From: Flavobacteriales bacterium
GTDB taxonomy: Bacteria; Bacteroidota; Bacteroidia; Flavobacteriales_F; PHOS-HE28
NCBI GenBank assembly: GCA_016710685.1
Contig: JADJVC010000006.1
Location: 434,001 to 498,000, forward strand
Direction of reading: 5' to 3'
Length of the DNA: 64,000 nt
The notes below the pieces were generated by a model. That model was not told the DNA's origin. It saw nothing but the letters and a program-made list of their open reading frames with translations, and ran no database searches. The translations under genes and the position numbers were made by a program. Each line of letters begins with the position of its first letter. Within the stretch, counting starts at the first letter, position 1. This document shows positions 27,932 through 36,645 of this stretch, in pieces.

Positions 27932-28947
27932 ACACAGGCATCGGACATGTTTTCGTGGTGGGCAACTCGCGCAGCGGCACCACCATGATGCTGCGGGTAA
28001 TGAACAACCACTCGCAGGTGCACGGCATCAACGAACCGCATTTCTACGGAACGTACTGGGCCCCGGCAGATGATGGACAGCCACTGGCTGAAAACGATGC
28101 CAAGGAACTGTTCACCAAGCTTATCACGCGCCAACGCGACGGATTTTTCGCGGAAGTGACACCCGGTAAGTTTGATGCCGAGGTGCAGAAAATGTTCAGC
28201 GAACTTCCTGCCGGTGCCGACCGCAAGGATGTCTACGCGGGCTTCATGGCCTATGAAACGAAGTTGAACGGAAAGAACATCGCTTGCGAGAAAACGCCGC
28301 AGAACATTTTCTATATCGACGAGCTGCAGAAGCACTTTCCCGGAGCAAAGACCATTGTGATGTACCGCGATCCGCGCGCCGTGCTGCTTTCGCAAAAGCG
28401 CAAGTGGATGCGGAAAGACCTGGGCATGACCGGTATGCCCGACAAGGAAGTGCGCCGCCTGCGGATGAATTACCACCCGTACACCATTTCGCGGTTGTGG
28501 AACTCCAGCTTCGATGCTGCCAAGCGCCACAAAGGCAACCCGGACGTGGTGGAAGTGCGCTTTGAAGACCTCACCGGCGATCCCGAAGGAACGATGCGCC
28601 GGATCTGCACCGCAGTGGGCATCCCCTTCGAGCATACCATGTTGGACGTGCCGCACGCCGGAAGTTCCAGCGCCATGGACGACCCGACCAAGAAAGGCAT
28701 CCGCACGGACCGCGGTGAAAGTTGGAAAAAGGGGCTGGAAGACACCGAAATAGCCATTTGCCAAAGCACCTGTGGTTCGCGCATGTCGCAATTGGCCTAC
28801 GGCCGGGCCGATGTTTCTCCAAGCGCATTAAGCCTTGCCACAGCTTGGGCCAGTTTCCCCTTCAAACTCGTAGGCGCATTCGCGCTCAACCTGAGCCGCA
28901 TGCGCAATATGGTCAACACCCTGCAACGCAGACTGAAGCAGGCGTGA
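27928..28947 (+). CDS. PAPS-dependent sulfotransferase 5
   Basis: 339 residues. The loop HVFVVGNSRSGTTMMLRVM uses Arg in the place of the Lys found in the others (NSRSGTT), a substitution common in the Sulfotransfer_3 subgroup, and the second site is TIVMYRDPRAVLLSQKRKW. The start is the ATG at 27928, which overlaps the upstream stop. It ends in TGATG with the next gene. This more distant subgroup suggests a different acceptor from the other sulfotransferases. Confidence 0.88.
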   Translation: MNTGIGHVFVVGNSRSGTTMMLRVMNNHSQVHGINEPHFYGTYWAPADDGQPLAENDAKELFTKLITRQRDGFFAEVTPGKFDAEVQKMFSELPAGADRKDVYAGFMAYETKLNGKNIACEKTPQNIFYIDELQKHFPGAKTIVMYRDPRAVLLSQKRKWMRKDLGMTGMPDKEVRRLRMNYHPYTISRLWNSSFDAAKRHKGNPDVVEVRFEDLTGDPEGTMRRICTAVGIPFEHTMLDVPHAGSSSAMDDPTKKGIRTDRGESWKKGLEDTEIAICQSTCGSRMSQLAYGRADVSPSALSLATAWASFPFKLVGAFALNLSRMRNMVNTLQRRLKQA

Positions 28948-29723
28948 TGAAACGAGTAACGCTGTTCGGCCTGCCATTTATCGCCGCCAAAAACCATGAT
29001 GGTGTAGTGGAAGAAGTGCTGGCTTGGCCTTTGAAAAAGGAACATCCGCAGGAGCTGCCGTTGTTGAGCACGCCCAACGTGGACCAAGTGGTGAAGCTGC
29101 ACAGGAAAGAACATGCGGAGTTGCTTGGGCATATCGCAAGGGCACGTTTTGTCTTGCCCGACGGCCAGCCCATCGTGTGGGTGGGTAATCGCAAAAAGGG
29201 TTGCGAGCTACCGGCGCGGTTAGCAGGAAGCGACCTGTTCCCTGCCGTATGGAACAAGCTCGCTGCGCGCAAATCCCCGATCTTCATGGTGCTGGCTAAT
29301 GACGCCATCGGTGAAGCATTGCGCAAGGAAAATCCGGAGATGCATTGGTTAACGCCGCCGTTTTATTCCATCGCGGACCCCAAGGCCGAGCAACAAGTAG
29401 TGGATGCCGTTTTCGATGCGCTGATCGCACGTCCCGTGCCGTTGGTATTCCTGGGGCTGGGTTTCCCAAAACAAGAGCGATTGGCACTTGCATTGATCGA
29501 AAAGTTGAAAGCTACGGCGGTGCCCATGCCACTTTTCCTGTTGCTTGGCGCTTCGTACGAGTTCCACGCCGGGTTGAAAAAGCGCGCACCGATGATCTTT
29601 CAAAAGCTCGGTCTGGAGTTTTTTCACCGTTTCCTTTCAGAGCCCAAGCGCATGTTCCGCCGCTACTTCGTGGACGACATGGTTTTCTTCAAGCTCGCCT
29701 TGAAGGAACTGCGTTCCCGTTGA
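28947..29723 (+). CDS. WecG/TagA/CpsF-family glycosyltransferase
   Basis: 258 residues, GT26 family. Signatures include LLSTPNVDQVVKLHR, ARFVLPDGQPIVWVGNRKKG, RLAGSDLF and, near the middle, PLVFLGLGFPKQERLAL. Members transfer ManNAc, GlcNAcA or similar sugars to lipid-linked intermediates. The ATG at 28947 shares one base with the upstream TGA. It is the last gene of the locus. About 120 bp and a promoter separate it from deoC. Confidence 0.88.
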   Translation: MKRVTLFGLPFIAAKNHDGVVEEVLAWPLKKEHPQELPLLSTPNVDQVVKLHRKEHAELLGHIARARFVLPDGQPIVWVGNRKKGCELPARLAGSDLFPAVWNKLAARKSPIFMVLANDAIGEALRKENPEMHWLTPPFYSIADPKAEQQVVDAVFDALIARPVPLVFLGLGFPKQERLALALIEKLKATAVPMPLFLLLGASYEFHAGLKKRAPMIFQKLGLEFFHRFLSEPKRMFRRYFVDDMVFFKLALKELRSR

Positions 29724-29796
29724 TCGCTCGCCGGACCGGGTCCGCCAGGCACCAGCTCGGCAGAAGCCGGTCTGGCAAGCCTCAACCCCGTCCTTC

Positions 29797-29804
29797 TATC
29801 TTTG
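29797..29804 (+). promoter_or_regulatory. Candidate -7 element of deoC
   Basis: TATCTTTG matches the Bacteroidota TAnnTTTG consensus exactly and lies 37 bp ahead of the deoC ATG. No clear -33 TTTG was seen. Confidence 0.5.
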
Positions 29805-29841
29805 CCCATAGCCATGCGCCCAATGCGCAGGCTCAACTTCC

Positions 29842-30753
29842 ATGGCTACTACCACCGCACGCTTCGACACACGCAACACGCCCACCATCGACCAGGTGGG
29901 AATTGAAGAGCGCGTTGCCCGCATCAAGACTCGCAGCATCAAGAAGGAATCGAAGGTGCAAGGCATGAAGCTTGCGTTGAGCATGATCGACCTTACCACA
30001 TTGGAGGGCGCCGACACGCCCGGCAAGGTGAACCAGATGTGCTACAAGGCCATCCACCTGCACGACCAAATGCCCGGACTGCCCACCGTTGCTGCGGTTT
30101 GCGTGTACCCCACGCTGGTGAAAACCGCGAAAAAAGCACTGGGCGAAAGCGGTGTAAAAGTCGCTGCCGTAGCCACCGCGTTCCCCAGCGGGCAAGCACC
30201 GAAAGCCGTGAAGATCGCCGACACCAAATTCGCTGTGAACGAAGGTGCGGACGAGATCGACATGGTGATCAGCCGTGGCCATTTCCACAGCGGCGAATAC
30301 AATTTCGTTTTCGACGAGATCGCTGCGGTGAAAGAAGCTTGTGGAAAGGCACGCCTCAAAGTGATCCTGGAAACGGGCGAACTGGGCACCTTCGACAAAG
30401 TGCGTTTGGCCAGCGACATCGCCATTGCCGCCGGTGCCGACTTCATCAAGACCAGCACGGGCAAGATCAGCCCGGCGGCCACCATGGAGGTTACCATGGT
30501 GATGCTGCACGCCATCCGCGACCATTACCTGCGCACCGGAGAGATGATCGCCATGAAACCCGCAGGCGGCATCCGCACCAGCAAGCAAGCGCTACACTAC
30601 CTAATGATGGTAAAAGAGGAACTCGGCCCGGAATGGCTAAGCAACCATTGGTTCCGTTTCGGGGCCAGCAGCTTGGCGAATGACATCCTGATGCAGTTGC
30701 AGAAGGAAGCCACGGGCCGCTATCAGAGCGCGGATTATTTCAGTTTGGATTGA
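29842..30753 (+). CDS. deoC: Deoxyribose-phosphate aldolase
   Basis: Cleaves 2-deoxy-D-ribose 5-phosphate to glyceraldehyde 3-phosphate and acetaldehyde in nucleoside breakdown. 303 residues, the longer form related to eukaryotic DERA and not the 220-260-residue bacterial type. The Schiff-base Lys203 is in DFIKTSTGK, the second catalytic Lys is in MIAMKPAGGIRT, and the proton-relay Asp is in DLTTLEGADTP. It is preceded by a perfect -7 element and stands alone. Confidence 0.93.
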   Translation: MATTTARFDTRNTPTIDQVGIEERVARIKTRSIKKESKVQGMKLALSMIDLTTLEGADTPGKVNQMCYKAIHLHDQMPGLPTVAAVCVYPTLVKTAKKALGESGVKVAAVATAFPSGQAPKAVKIADTKFAVNEGADEIDMVISRGHFHSGEYNFVFDEIAAVKEACGKARLKVILETGELGTFDKVRLASDIAIAAGADFIKTSTGKISPAATMEVTMVMLHAIRDHYLRTGEMIAMKPAGGIRTSKQALHYLMMVKEELGPEWLSNHWFRFGASSLANDILMQLQKEATGRYQSADYFSLD

Positions 30754-30772
30754 GCAGGCCGCGAAACGGTCT

Positions 30773-31879
30773 TCAATTCACCGCATAAACCTTCCCCGGA
30801 AGGCTCCTTACCACACCATTGAACTCCAAATTTAGCAGAATGCCCGCAGCCTTGTGCGGTTGCATGCGGCTGCGGAAGCACAACGTGTCGATGTCCATTT
30901 TGCCTTGTTCCTTGATGAGGTCCACCAAGGCTTTTTCATCCGGCAGCAGGTCGGTGAAAAGTGCGGCTTGTACCGGTGCTTTTTTCGCGGTGGGCAGCCA
31001 CTCCATCAGCTTCAGCACATCCGTGGAACAGGTCACCAGGTGCGCCTTGCTTTGTTGGATCAGCCGGTTGCAACCGATGCTGCGGCTGTCCGTGGGCCTG
31101 CCGGGGTAGGCCATCACCTCGCGGTCGTAGCTGTCGGCAATGTCGGCGGTGATGAGCGATCCGCCTTTGGTGCCGCTTTCCACTACTACGGTGCAATCGC
31201 TTAGGCCCGCGATCACGCGGTTGCGCGCCGGGAAATTGCCGGGTGCAAAGGTGCTGCCACTGGCCAGTTCGCTGATCAACGCGCCTTGGCCGCACATCTC
31301 TTTTGCGGTGGAAGCATGCTCGCCGGGATAGAGCCGGTCCAGCCCGTGGGCCACGCAGCCCACCGTTTGCAATCCATGCCGCAACGCCGCTCGGTGCGCC
31401 ACGATGTCAATGCCATAAGCGAGTCCGCTAATTATCATGGCGCCGCTCGCTTTCAGGCCTTCCACCAGTTCTTCGCAAAGCTGCTTGCCTTGCACGGTAG
31501 GCGTGCGCGTTCCGACGATGGACACGCAGCGCGGTGGGTCCAGTTCCGCGTTGCCCTTCACATAAAGCAACACCGGCGCGTCTTCGCAATGGCGCAGGCG
31601 TTTGGGAAATTCTTCATCCAAGTAAAACAACATGCGCAGCTTGTTTTTGCGCACGTAGTCCAGTTCTTTTTCCGCAGCCTTTATCACGGAACTGCCGAGT
31701 ATGGACCCGGCCAGCACTTTGCCGATGCCGGGCACATTTTCCAAGGAGCGACGGACGGCCTTGTCGGTGAAAAGTGGGTCCACGCCACCGCAGTAGGCCA
31801 CAAGGTTTCGCGCGTTCACCGGTCCGATGCCCTTGAGCATGGAGAGCGCGATGCGGTGGATCAATTGACTGTCTTCCAT
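30773..31879 (-). CDS. dprA: DNA-processing protein DprA (Smf)
   Basis: DprA protects incoming single-stranded DNA and loads RecA during natural transformation. 368 residues: an N-terminal HhH/SAM-like part (LKGIGPVNARNLVAYCGG), the Rossmann DprA core (VSIVGTRTPTVQGKQL, ISGLAYGIDIVAHRAAL, VGCVAHGLDRLYPGEH, RNRVIAGLSDCTVVVESGTKGGSLITA) and a C-terminal winged-helix domain (GKMDIDTLCFRSRMQPHKAAGILLNLEFNG). Full length and intact. It is divergent, by 40 bp, from a TonB receptor gene. Confidence 0.95.
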   Translation of the reverse strand: MEDSQLIHRIALSMLKGIGPVNARNLVAYCGGVDPLFTDKAVRRSLENVPGIGKVLAGSILGSSVIKAAEKELDYVRKNKLRMLFYLDEEFPKRLRHCEDAPVLLYVKGNAELDPPRCVSIVGTRTPTVQGKQLCEELVEGLKASGAMIISGLAYGIDIVAHRAALRHGLQTVGCVAHGLDRLYPGEHASTAKEMCGQGALISELASGSTFAPGNFPARNRVIAGLSDCTVVVESGTKGGSLITADIADSYDREVMAYPGRPTDSRSIGCNRLIQQSKAHLVTCSTDVLKLMEWLPTAKKAPVQAALFTDLLPDEKALVDLIKEQGKMDIDTLCFRSRMQPHKAAGILLNLEFNGVVRSLPGKVYAVN

Positions 31880-31919
31880 GGCAGGGCATGCCGGCGATCG
31901 CTACATTCGCCGTCAACAC

Positions 31920-34346
31920 ATGCGGCACAATTTAGGGGTGAGGATCGTTCTGCCGTTTGCGGCGCTTTGTCTTTTTTCGTTCGGAACGCACGCGCAGGTA
32001 ACTGCGACACTCGACGGCACCGTCCGTGGCACCGTGCGCGATGCGCAAAGCCATGCCGGCATTCCCGGCGTAGTGGTGTCTTTCGGCAGCGGCAAAGGTG
32101 TCTCTACTAACGATAGCGGGCGTTACGAAATTTTGCTTCCCGCAGGGGACTATACTGTGCAAATCCGCTTTATCGGCTATGCCGAACGGAGCATTCCTGT
32201 ACAGGTGAAACAAGGCTCCGCAACTGTGCTGGATGCGGAGCTCATGCCTTCAACGTCGCAGTTGGACATGGTGGTGGTAAGCGCCGGGAAATTTGAGCAG
32301 CGGGTAGGGGAAGTAACGCAAAGCTTGAGCGTGTTGCCCGCGCAACTGATGCGCGACAAGAACACGGTAACGCTGAGCAAAGTGCTGGACCAGGTACCCG
32401 GCGTGGTAGTGGTGGACGACGACCCGCAGATCCGCGCGGGTAGCGGTTTCAGTTACGGAGCGGGCAGCCGCGTAATGCTGCTGGTGGACGGATTGCCTAT
32501 TTTGAGCGGTGACATCGGCAGGCCTAACTGGAGCTTTATGCCCATTGAAGATGTGGAGCAGGTGGAGATAATCAAAGGCGCAAGCAGTGTGCTGTACGGC
32601 AGCGCAGCGCTCAGCGGTGTCATCAACGTGCGCACGGCTTATCCGGGTGCGGAGGCCGTAACACGCGCTACGATGTTCGGTGGTGTGTACGATATGCCTG
32701 GCATTGCCGACGGAAAATGGTGGGGGCCCAGCCCGCCACTTACCACCGGGGCCAGTTTCATGCACAGCCAGCGTTTCAAGAAATTCGATCTGGTGCTTGG
32801 TGGTAATGTTTTCGGTGATCAAGGTTTCGTTGGGCCGGAACGTGTTCCCCCGGACACTTTGGCGAAGTACCCTTACCGCCTTGGCGATGGAGGTTATAAC
32901 AACCGCGCCCGTTTCAACTTCGCCACACGTTGGCGCAATCAGAAAGTGCCCAGCCTCACCTACGGCATCAACGGCAACGTGATGAAGAGCCGCAGCTCCA
33001 CCGTCTTTATTTGGGACAACTTGGATTCGGGTCTTTATCGTCCTTCACCCGGCACGCTAACCAACACCGCAGGCACGCAATTTTACGTGGATCCGTTTGT
33101 TAGCTACACAGGGCCGCAAAGCACGCGCCATAGCTTGAAAGGCCGCCTGTACCGCCAAGATTTTGGCAACAGTAATGGGCAAAGCAACAGCAACAATACT
33201 TTCTTCGAGGAATACCAGTTCCAGCGAAAATTCAATCTCTTCGGAGAGACCAACATTACAGCTGGCATTTCCGCACAGCAGGTTTATAGCAACGCCGAAT
33301 TGTACGTGGGTGGCCCGAATGCCGACGGCTTGAACACCGCCAGCAACTACGCGGGTTACTTGCAGGTAGACAAGCGCATCCTTGAAAAGCTGATGCTCAG
33401 CGCGGGCGTGCGCTACGAGCGGTTTCAGGTGAACGAAGATGAACAGGCCGAACCGGTTTTCCGCGCTGGGGCCACGTACCATCTTTTTGAAGGCACCTAC
33501 CTGCGCGCCAGCTATGGCCAAGGCTTTCGCTTTCCCACAATTGGCGAGCGCTACATCATCACTTCCGTGGGCGCACTGCACATTTACCCCAATCCGGAAC
33601 TGGCACCTGAGACCAGCGTGAACATGGAAGGCGGCATCAAGCAGGGCTTCAAATTCGGCGGCGTTACCGGCTATGTGGACGTGGTTGCTTTCCGGCAGGA
33701 TTTTGACCGTTACGTTGAGTTCACCTTCGGGCAATGGGGTGCGGACCGGTCCATTGCAAATTTCCTCGGATTCGGATTTAAGAGCATCAATACCGGCGGC
33801 GCGCGGATCACCGGAGGTGAAATAGAAGTGGCCGGAAAGGGCAAGCTGGGCAACGTGGAACTTACACTGTTGATGGGCTACACACACACTTTACCGGTCA
33901 GCACCACGCCCGATGAGGCTTATGCTTTTTCCCACACCACGGCAAATACCGATGAGCCCGTGTCCTACGCCAACACCAGCTCCAACACGCAGGACAATGT
34001 GCTGAAATTCCGCGTGGAGGATCTCTTCCGCAGTGACGTGGGCGCTTCTTGGAAGCGCTTTTCCGGCGGCGTAAGCGTTCGGTACAACAGCCATGTGCGC
34101 AACATCGACCAAGCGTTTCTGGTCTTCGAACAGCTCGGCGCCCTTGGGGATGTCGGCATAGCGGAATGGATGGCAACCCACACGACCGGCGACTGGATCA
34201 CAGACGTGCGTGTCGGCTTCGATTTGACCAAACAGTTGAAGGCCTCGTTCATCGTGAACAATTTCAGCAACGAAGTCTACGCGATCCGCCCCATGGCCAT
34301 TGAGGCACCACGCAATTTCCAAGTGCAAATGGCGCTTGAGCTATGA
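31920..34346 (+). CDS. TonB-dependent outer-membrane receptor with CarboxypepD_reg domain
   Basis: 808 residues. Signal peptide ending near THAQ, then a carboxypeptidase regulatory-like domain (VRGTVRDAQSHAGIPGVVVSF), a plug domain (LSKVLDQVPGVVVVDD, MLLVDGLPILSGDIG, VEIIKGASSVLYGSAALSGV) and a 22-strand-type barrel with the TonB-receptor motif YLRASYGQGFRFPTIGERY. It ends VQMALEL with a C-terminal aromatic/hydrophobic strand. No partner SusD is present, so a small ligand such as a siderophore, vitamin or metal complex is more likely than a glycan. The start at 31920 is set by the signal peptide. Its stop overlaps the kdsB start as ATGA. Confidence 0.92.
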   Translation: MRHNLGVRIVLPFAALCLFSFGTHAQVTATLDGTVRGTVRDAQSHAGIPGVVVSFGSGKGVSTNDSGRYEILLPAGDYTVQIRFIGYAERSIPVQVKQGSATVLDAELMPSTSQLDMVVVSAGKFEQRVGEVTQSLSVLPAQLMRDKNTVTLSKVLDQVPGVVVVDDDPQIRAGSGFSYGAGSRVMLLVDGLPILSGDIGRPNWSFMPIEDVEQVEIIKGASSVLYGSAALSGVINVRTAYPGAEAVTRATMFGGVYDMPGIADGKWWGPSPPLTTGASFMHSQRFKKFDLVLGGNVFGDQGFVGPERVPPDTLAKYPYRLGDGGYNNRARFNFATRWRNQKVPSLTYGINGNVMKSRSSTVFIWDNLDSGLYRPSPGTLTNTAGTQFYVDPFVSYTGPQSTRHSLKGRLYRQDFGNSNGQSNSNNTFFEEYQFQRKFNLFGETNITAGISAQQVYSNAELYVGGPNADGLNTASNYAGYLQVDKRILEKLMLSAGVRYERFQVNEDEQAEPVFRAGATYHLFEGTYLRASYGQGFRFPTIGERYIITSVGALHIYPNPELAPETSVNMEGGIKQGFKFGGVTGYVDVVAFRQDFDRYVEFTFGQWGADRSIANFLGFGFKSINTGGARITGGEIEVAGKGKLGNVELTLLMGYTHTLPVSTTPDEAYAFSHTTANTDEPVSYANTSSNTQDNVLKFRVEDLFRSDVGASWKRFSGGVSVRYNSHVRNIDQAFLVFEQLGALGDVGIAEWMATHTTGDWITDVRVGFDLTKQLKASFIVNNFSNEVYAIRPMAIEAPRNFQVQMALEL

Positions 34347-35125
34347 GCAACCAGAAACGCATTATCGGCGTAATCCCTGCGCGGTTCGCCAGCAGCCGGT
34401 TGCCCGGAAAGCCGTTGCTTGACATTACGGGTAAAAGCATGGTGCAACGTGTTGTGGAACAGGCCCTCCGTTGCGAAGCGCTGGCTGAGGTGGTGGTGGC
34501 CACGGACGATGAACGTATCCTGAACCATGTGGAGAGCTTCGGCGGAAAATCCGTGATGACGGCTGCGGCGCATTCCAGCGGAACCGACCGCTGTTGGGAA
34601 GCGGTAAAACTTATCGGCTCGCATGGATTCGACGGCGTGGTGAACATCCAAGGCGACGAGCCCTTCATCGCACCAGAACAGATCGCGGAGGTATGTGCCT
34701 GTTTGGACCAGCCGGACGTCGGCATCGCCACACTGGCCCAAGTGGTGCAGGACGATCACGACCTGGACGATCCCGGCGAAGTGTTGATCACCGTGAACAC
34801 GGAAATGGACGCGCTTTACTTCAGCCGTGCGGCCATCCCTTTTTTGCGTAACCCCGCTACTGGTCCGCGCCATGCTCAGTTCCGGTATTTGAAACATGTT
34901 GGCTTGTATGCCTACAAGGTGAAGGCGTTGGAGCGCATTGTGCAACTGCCTCCAAGCCCGTTGGAATTGGCTGAGTCGCTGGAGCAATTGCGGTGGCTGG
35001 AGCATGGAGAACGCGTGCGGATCGGCCTTACGGATCACCCTTCATTCTGCGTGGATACCCCGGCAGACCTCGAAAAAGCACGAGCGGAAGCATTGCGCCG
35101 CGATCGGGCGGCCGGGAAAAGTTAG
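34343..35125 (+). CDS. kdsB: 3-deoxy-manno-octulosonate cytidylyltransferase
   Basis: CMP-Kdo synthetase activates Kdo for lipopolysaccharide core assembly. 260 residues, starting with the nucleotide loop IGVIPARFASSRLPGKPL, then VVVATDDERI, SGTDRCWEA, NIQGDEPFI and the GLYAYK block before the C-terminus. Its presence confirms a Gram-negative envelope. It is translationally coupled by ATGA to the TonB receptor gene, an unusual pairing. Confidence 0.95.
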   Translation: MSNQKRIIGVIPARFASSRLPGKPLLDITGKSMVQRVVEQALRCEALAEVVVATDDERILNHVESFGGKSVMTAAAHSSGTDRCWEAVKLIGSHGFDGVVNIQGDEPFIAPEQIAEVCACLDQPDVGIATLAQVVQDDHDLDDPGEVLITVNTEMDALYFSRAAIPFLRNPATGPRHAQFRYLKHVGLYAYKVKALERIVQLPPSPLELAESLEQLRWLEHGERVRIGLTDHPSFCVDTPADLEKARAEALRRDRAAGKS

Positions 35126-35130
35126 TTTTG
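35123..35130 (+). promoter_or_regulatory. Candidate -7 element of the HU/SPOR gene
   Basis: TAGTTTTG fits TAnnTTTG exactly and overlaps the kdsB stop codon. It ends 9 bp before the ATG at 35140, so the transcript would be nearly leaderless. Confidence 0.4.
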
Positions 35131-35139
35131 GCCCTTTCG

Positions 35140-36192
35140 ATGACTCTGGAACGCGACATACACGAGCTGCTTTACGACCACGACTGCGTGATCGTGCCCG
35201 GCTTTGGCGGTTTCCTTACGCACTATCGGCCCGCACGTTTGGATGAGCAGCGCCGTACGGTGCATCCGCCCTCCAAAGATCTCAGCTTCAACCGCCAACT
35301 TACACGGCACGATGGGCTGCTGGCGGACCATTTTGGCCGCCGGGAAGGCGTGGATTTCAATGCGGCCAAGAATGCGATCGAGGCCCAAACGGCCGAGTGG
35401 ACCGAAACCTTGGTTCGGCAAGGCCGTGTAGAGCTACCGCGCATCGGTACCTTCTTCCATGATGCGGAGCTCAACCTCCAATTCGAGCCGGACCGGCGGG
35501 TGAATTTCCTGAAGGATGCATACGGACTTCGGCCAGTTGCGGCCCACCCGGTTATCCGCCAGGTGGTCGCCGTGGAACCGCCTCGCAAAGTTGTTCCGTT
35601 GCTCCCACCGGCCATCAAGGCACCGCGCAGTACGAACGGTATGTTGGCTGCGGCAGCTATGGCGGCTGTACTCTTTACGGCCGCGACCTGGTGGGCCATA
35701 TCTTCCACGGGGAACAAGAATGCGTTGTGGAGCAGCTTCGATTTTCTGCCGGGCGCAAGTCAAGCCGAATATGTATTGCCTGAACCGCCAGAACCTGGAC
35801 CGGCCGCCCCGCTCGCCGAAGATCCCTGGGTAGCGCCGAACAGTGAGGAAGGGGTCCATCTCTACCCCGTTGCCGGCGACCGCGCACCGGTGGTGGCCGT
35901 GGACTTGAACGCACAAAAGGCAAAAGTTGCTGCACCCGAAAGCACCGCTGTGGCTTCCTCCGGGGTACGGGCCAAGTACCATGTGGTCGGTGGTTGTTTT
36001 TTGGAGAAGGAAAATGCGGACCGGTTCATCGCAGAGCTTCAGGCCAAGGGATTCGCGGCTTCTTTGATCGATAAAAAAGGTGGTTTGTACCGCGTGGCCA
36101 TCGGTAGTTATCCGTTGCGTACCACAGCTTTGGAGGCGTTGGATGCCGTGCGCCGCGAAGAAGCGCCGGACGCTTGGATGCTGGTGAAATAG
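35140..36192 (+). CDS. HU-CCDC81 and SPOR domain membrane protein
   Basis: 350 residues. Residues 1-130 form the two HU-like CCDC81 domains typical of Bacteroidota (DCVIVPGFGGFLTHYRPA, LSFNRQLTRHDGLLAD, GRVELPRIGTFF). A single membrane span lies at about 167-187, then an acidic Pro-rich linker, and a C-terminal SPOR domain at about 278-350 (KYHVVGGCFLEKENADRF, GLYRVAIGSYP) that should bind denuded peptidoglycan at the septum. The N-terminal part is predicted cytoplasmic and the SPOR part periplasmic, so it may link a DNA-binding-like domain to the division wall. The start is the ATG at 35140, immediately ahead of the conserved N-terminus. Confidence 0.85.
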   Translation: MTLERDIHELLYDHDCVIVPGFGGFLTHYRPARLDEQRRTVHPPSKDLSFNRQLTRHDGLLADHFGRREGVDFNAAKNAIEAQTAEWTETLVRQGRVELPRIGTFFHDAELNLQFEPDRRVNFLKDAYGLRPVAAHPVIRQVVAVEPPRKVVPLLPPAIKAPRSTNGMLAAAAMAAVLFTAATWWAISSTGNKNALWSSFDFLPGASQAEYVLPEPPEPGPAAPLAEDPWVAPNSEEGVHLYPVAGDRAPVVAVDLNAQKAKVAAPESTAVASSGVRAKYHVVGGCFLEKENADRFIAELQAKGFAASLIDKKGGLYRVAIGSYPLRTTALEALDAVRREEAPDAWMLVK

Positions 36193-36222
36193 ACCGCGCG
36201 TCATTTCCGGGGACCTTGGCCC

Positions 36223-36230
36223 TAATTTTG
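36223..36230 (+). promoter_or_regulatory. Candidate -7 element of the STAS-like gene
   Basis: TAATTTTG is an exact TAnnTTTG match 17 bp before the ATG at 36247. Confidence 0.45.
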
Positions 36231-36246
36231 TGGGTGCTTGCCCCGG

Positions 36247-36645
36247 ATGAACCAGACCATTGACCTCAATAGTGTCCAGCTCCTTTTTTTGAAGGATGAT
36301 GTGGTGCATGCCCATTTCAAGAATGATGTGCTTGGCACCGTGGAGGACGTGCATGCCATGTTCGAGGCCATCGGTAAGGAACGCAATGGACGAAAGGGCC
36401 TGTTGGTCGTTACTGTAGGCGAGCACAGCACCTTGACAAACGAAGCACGCGCCTTGGCCAGTGGTCCGGAAGGAGATACTGTTCTGGCAGCAGATGCCAT
36501 CGTAGTCCGTGATTTTGGACACCAACTTTCCGCCAACGCGTTCGTGCGCCATAACAAGCCCATGCGCCCTACCAAACTGTTTCCCGATATGCCCAGCGCA
36601 TTGGCATGGTTGGCCGAGCAGCATAAGCTCATCGAAACCACATGA
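36247..36645 (+). CDS. Small conserved-looking protein, STAS/SpoIIAA-like fold possible
   Basis: 132 residues, no signal peptide. The alternation of short strands and helices (LLFLKDDVVHAHF, GLLVVTVGE, AADAIVVRDFGHQ, SALAWLAEQ) recalls the STAS/SpoIIAA-like proteins of Bacteroidota, but no motif is decisive. The ATG at 36247 behind a TAnnTTTG element is favoured over an in-frame TTG at 36238. It overlaps the next gene by ATGA, so the two are probably co-expressed. Confidence 0.6.
   Translation: MNQTIDLNSVQLLFLKDDVVHAHFKNDVLGTVEDVHAMFEAIGKERNGRKGLLVVTVGEHSTLTNEARALASGPEGDTVLAADAIVVRDFGHQLSANAFVRHNKPMRPTKLFPDMPSALAWLAEQHKLIETT

Noticed and set aside
34993..35139. Upstream extension of the HU/SPOR frame into kdsB
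   Set aside because: The family N-terminus starts at the ATG at 35140, right behind a -7 element.
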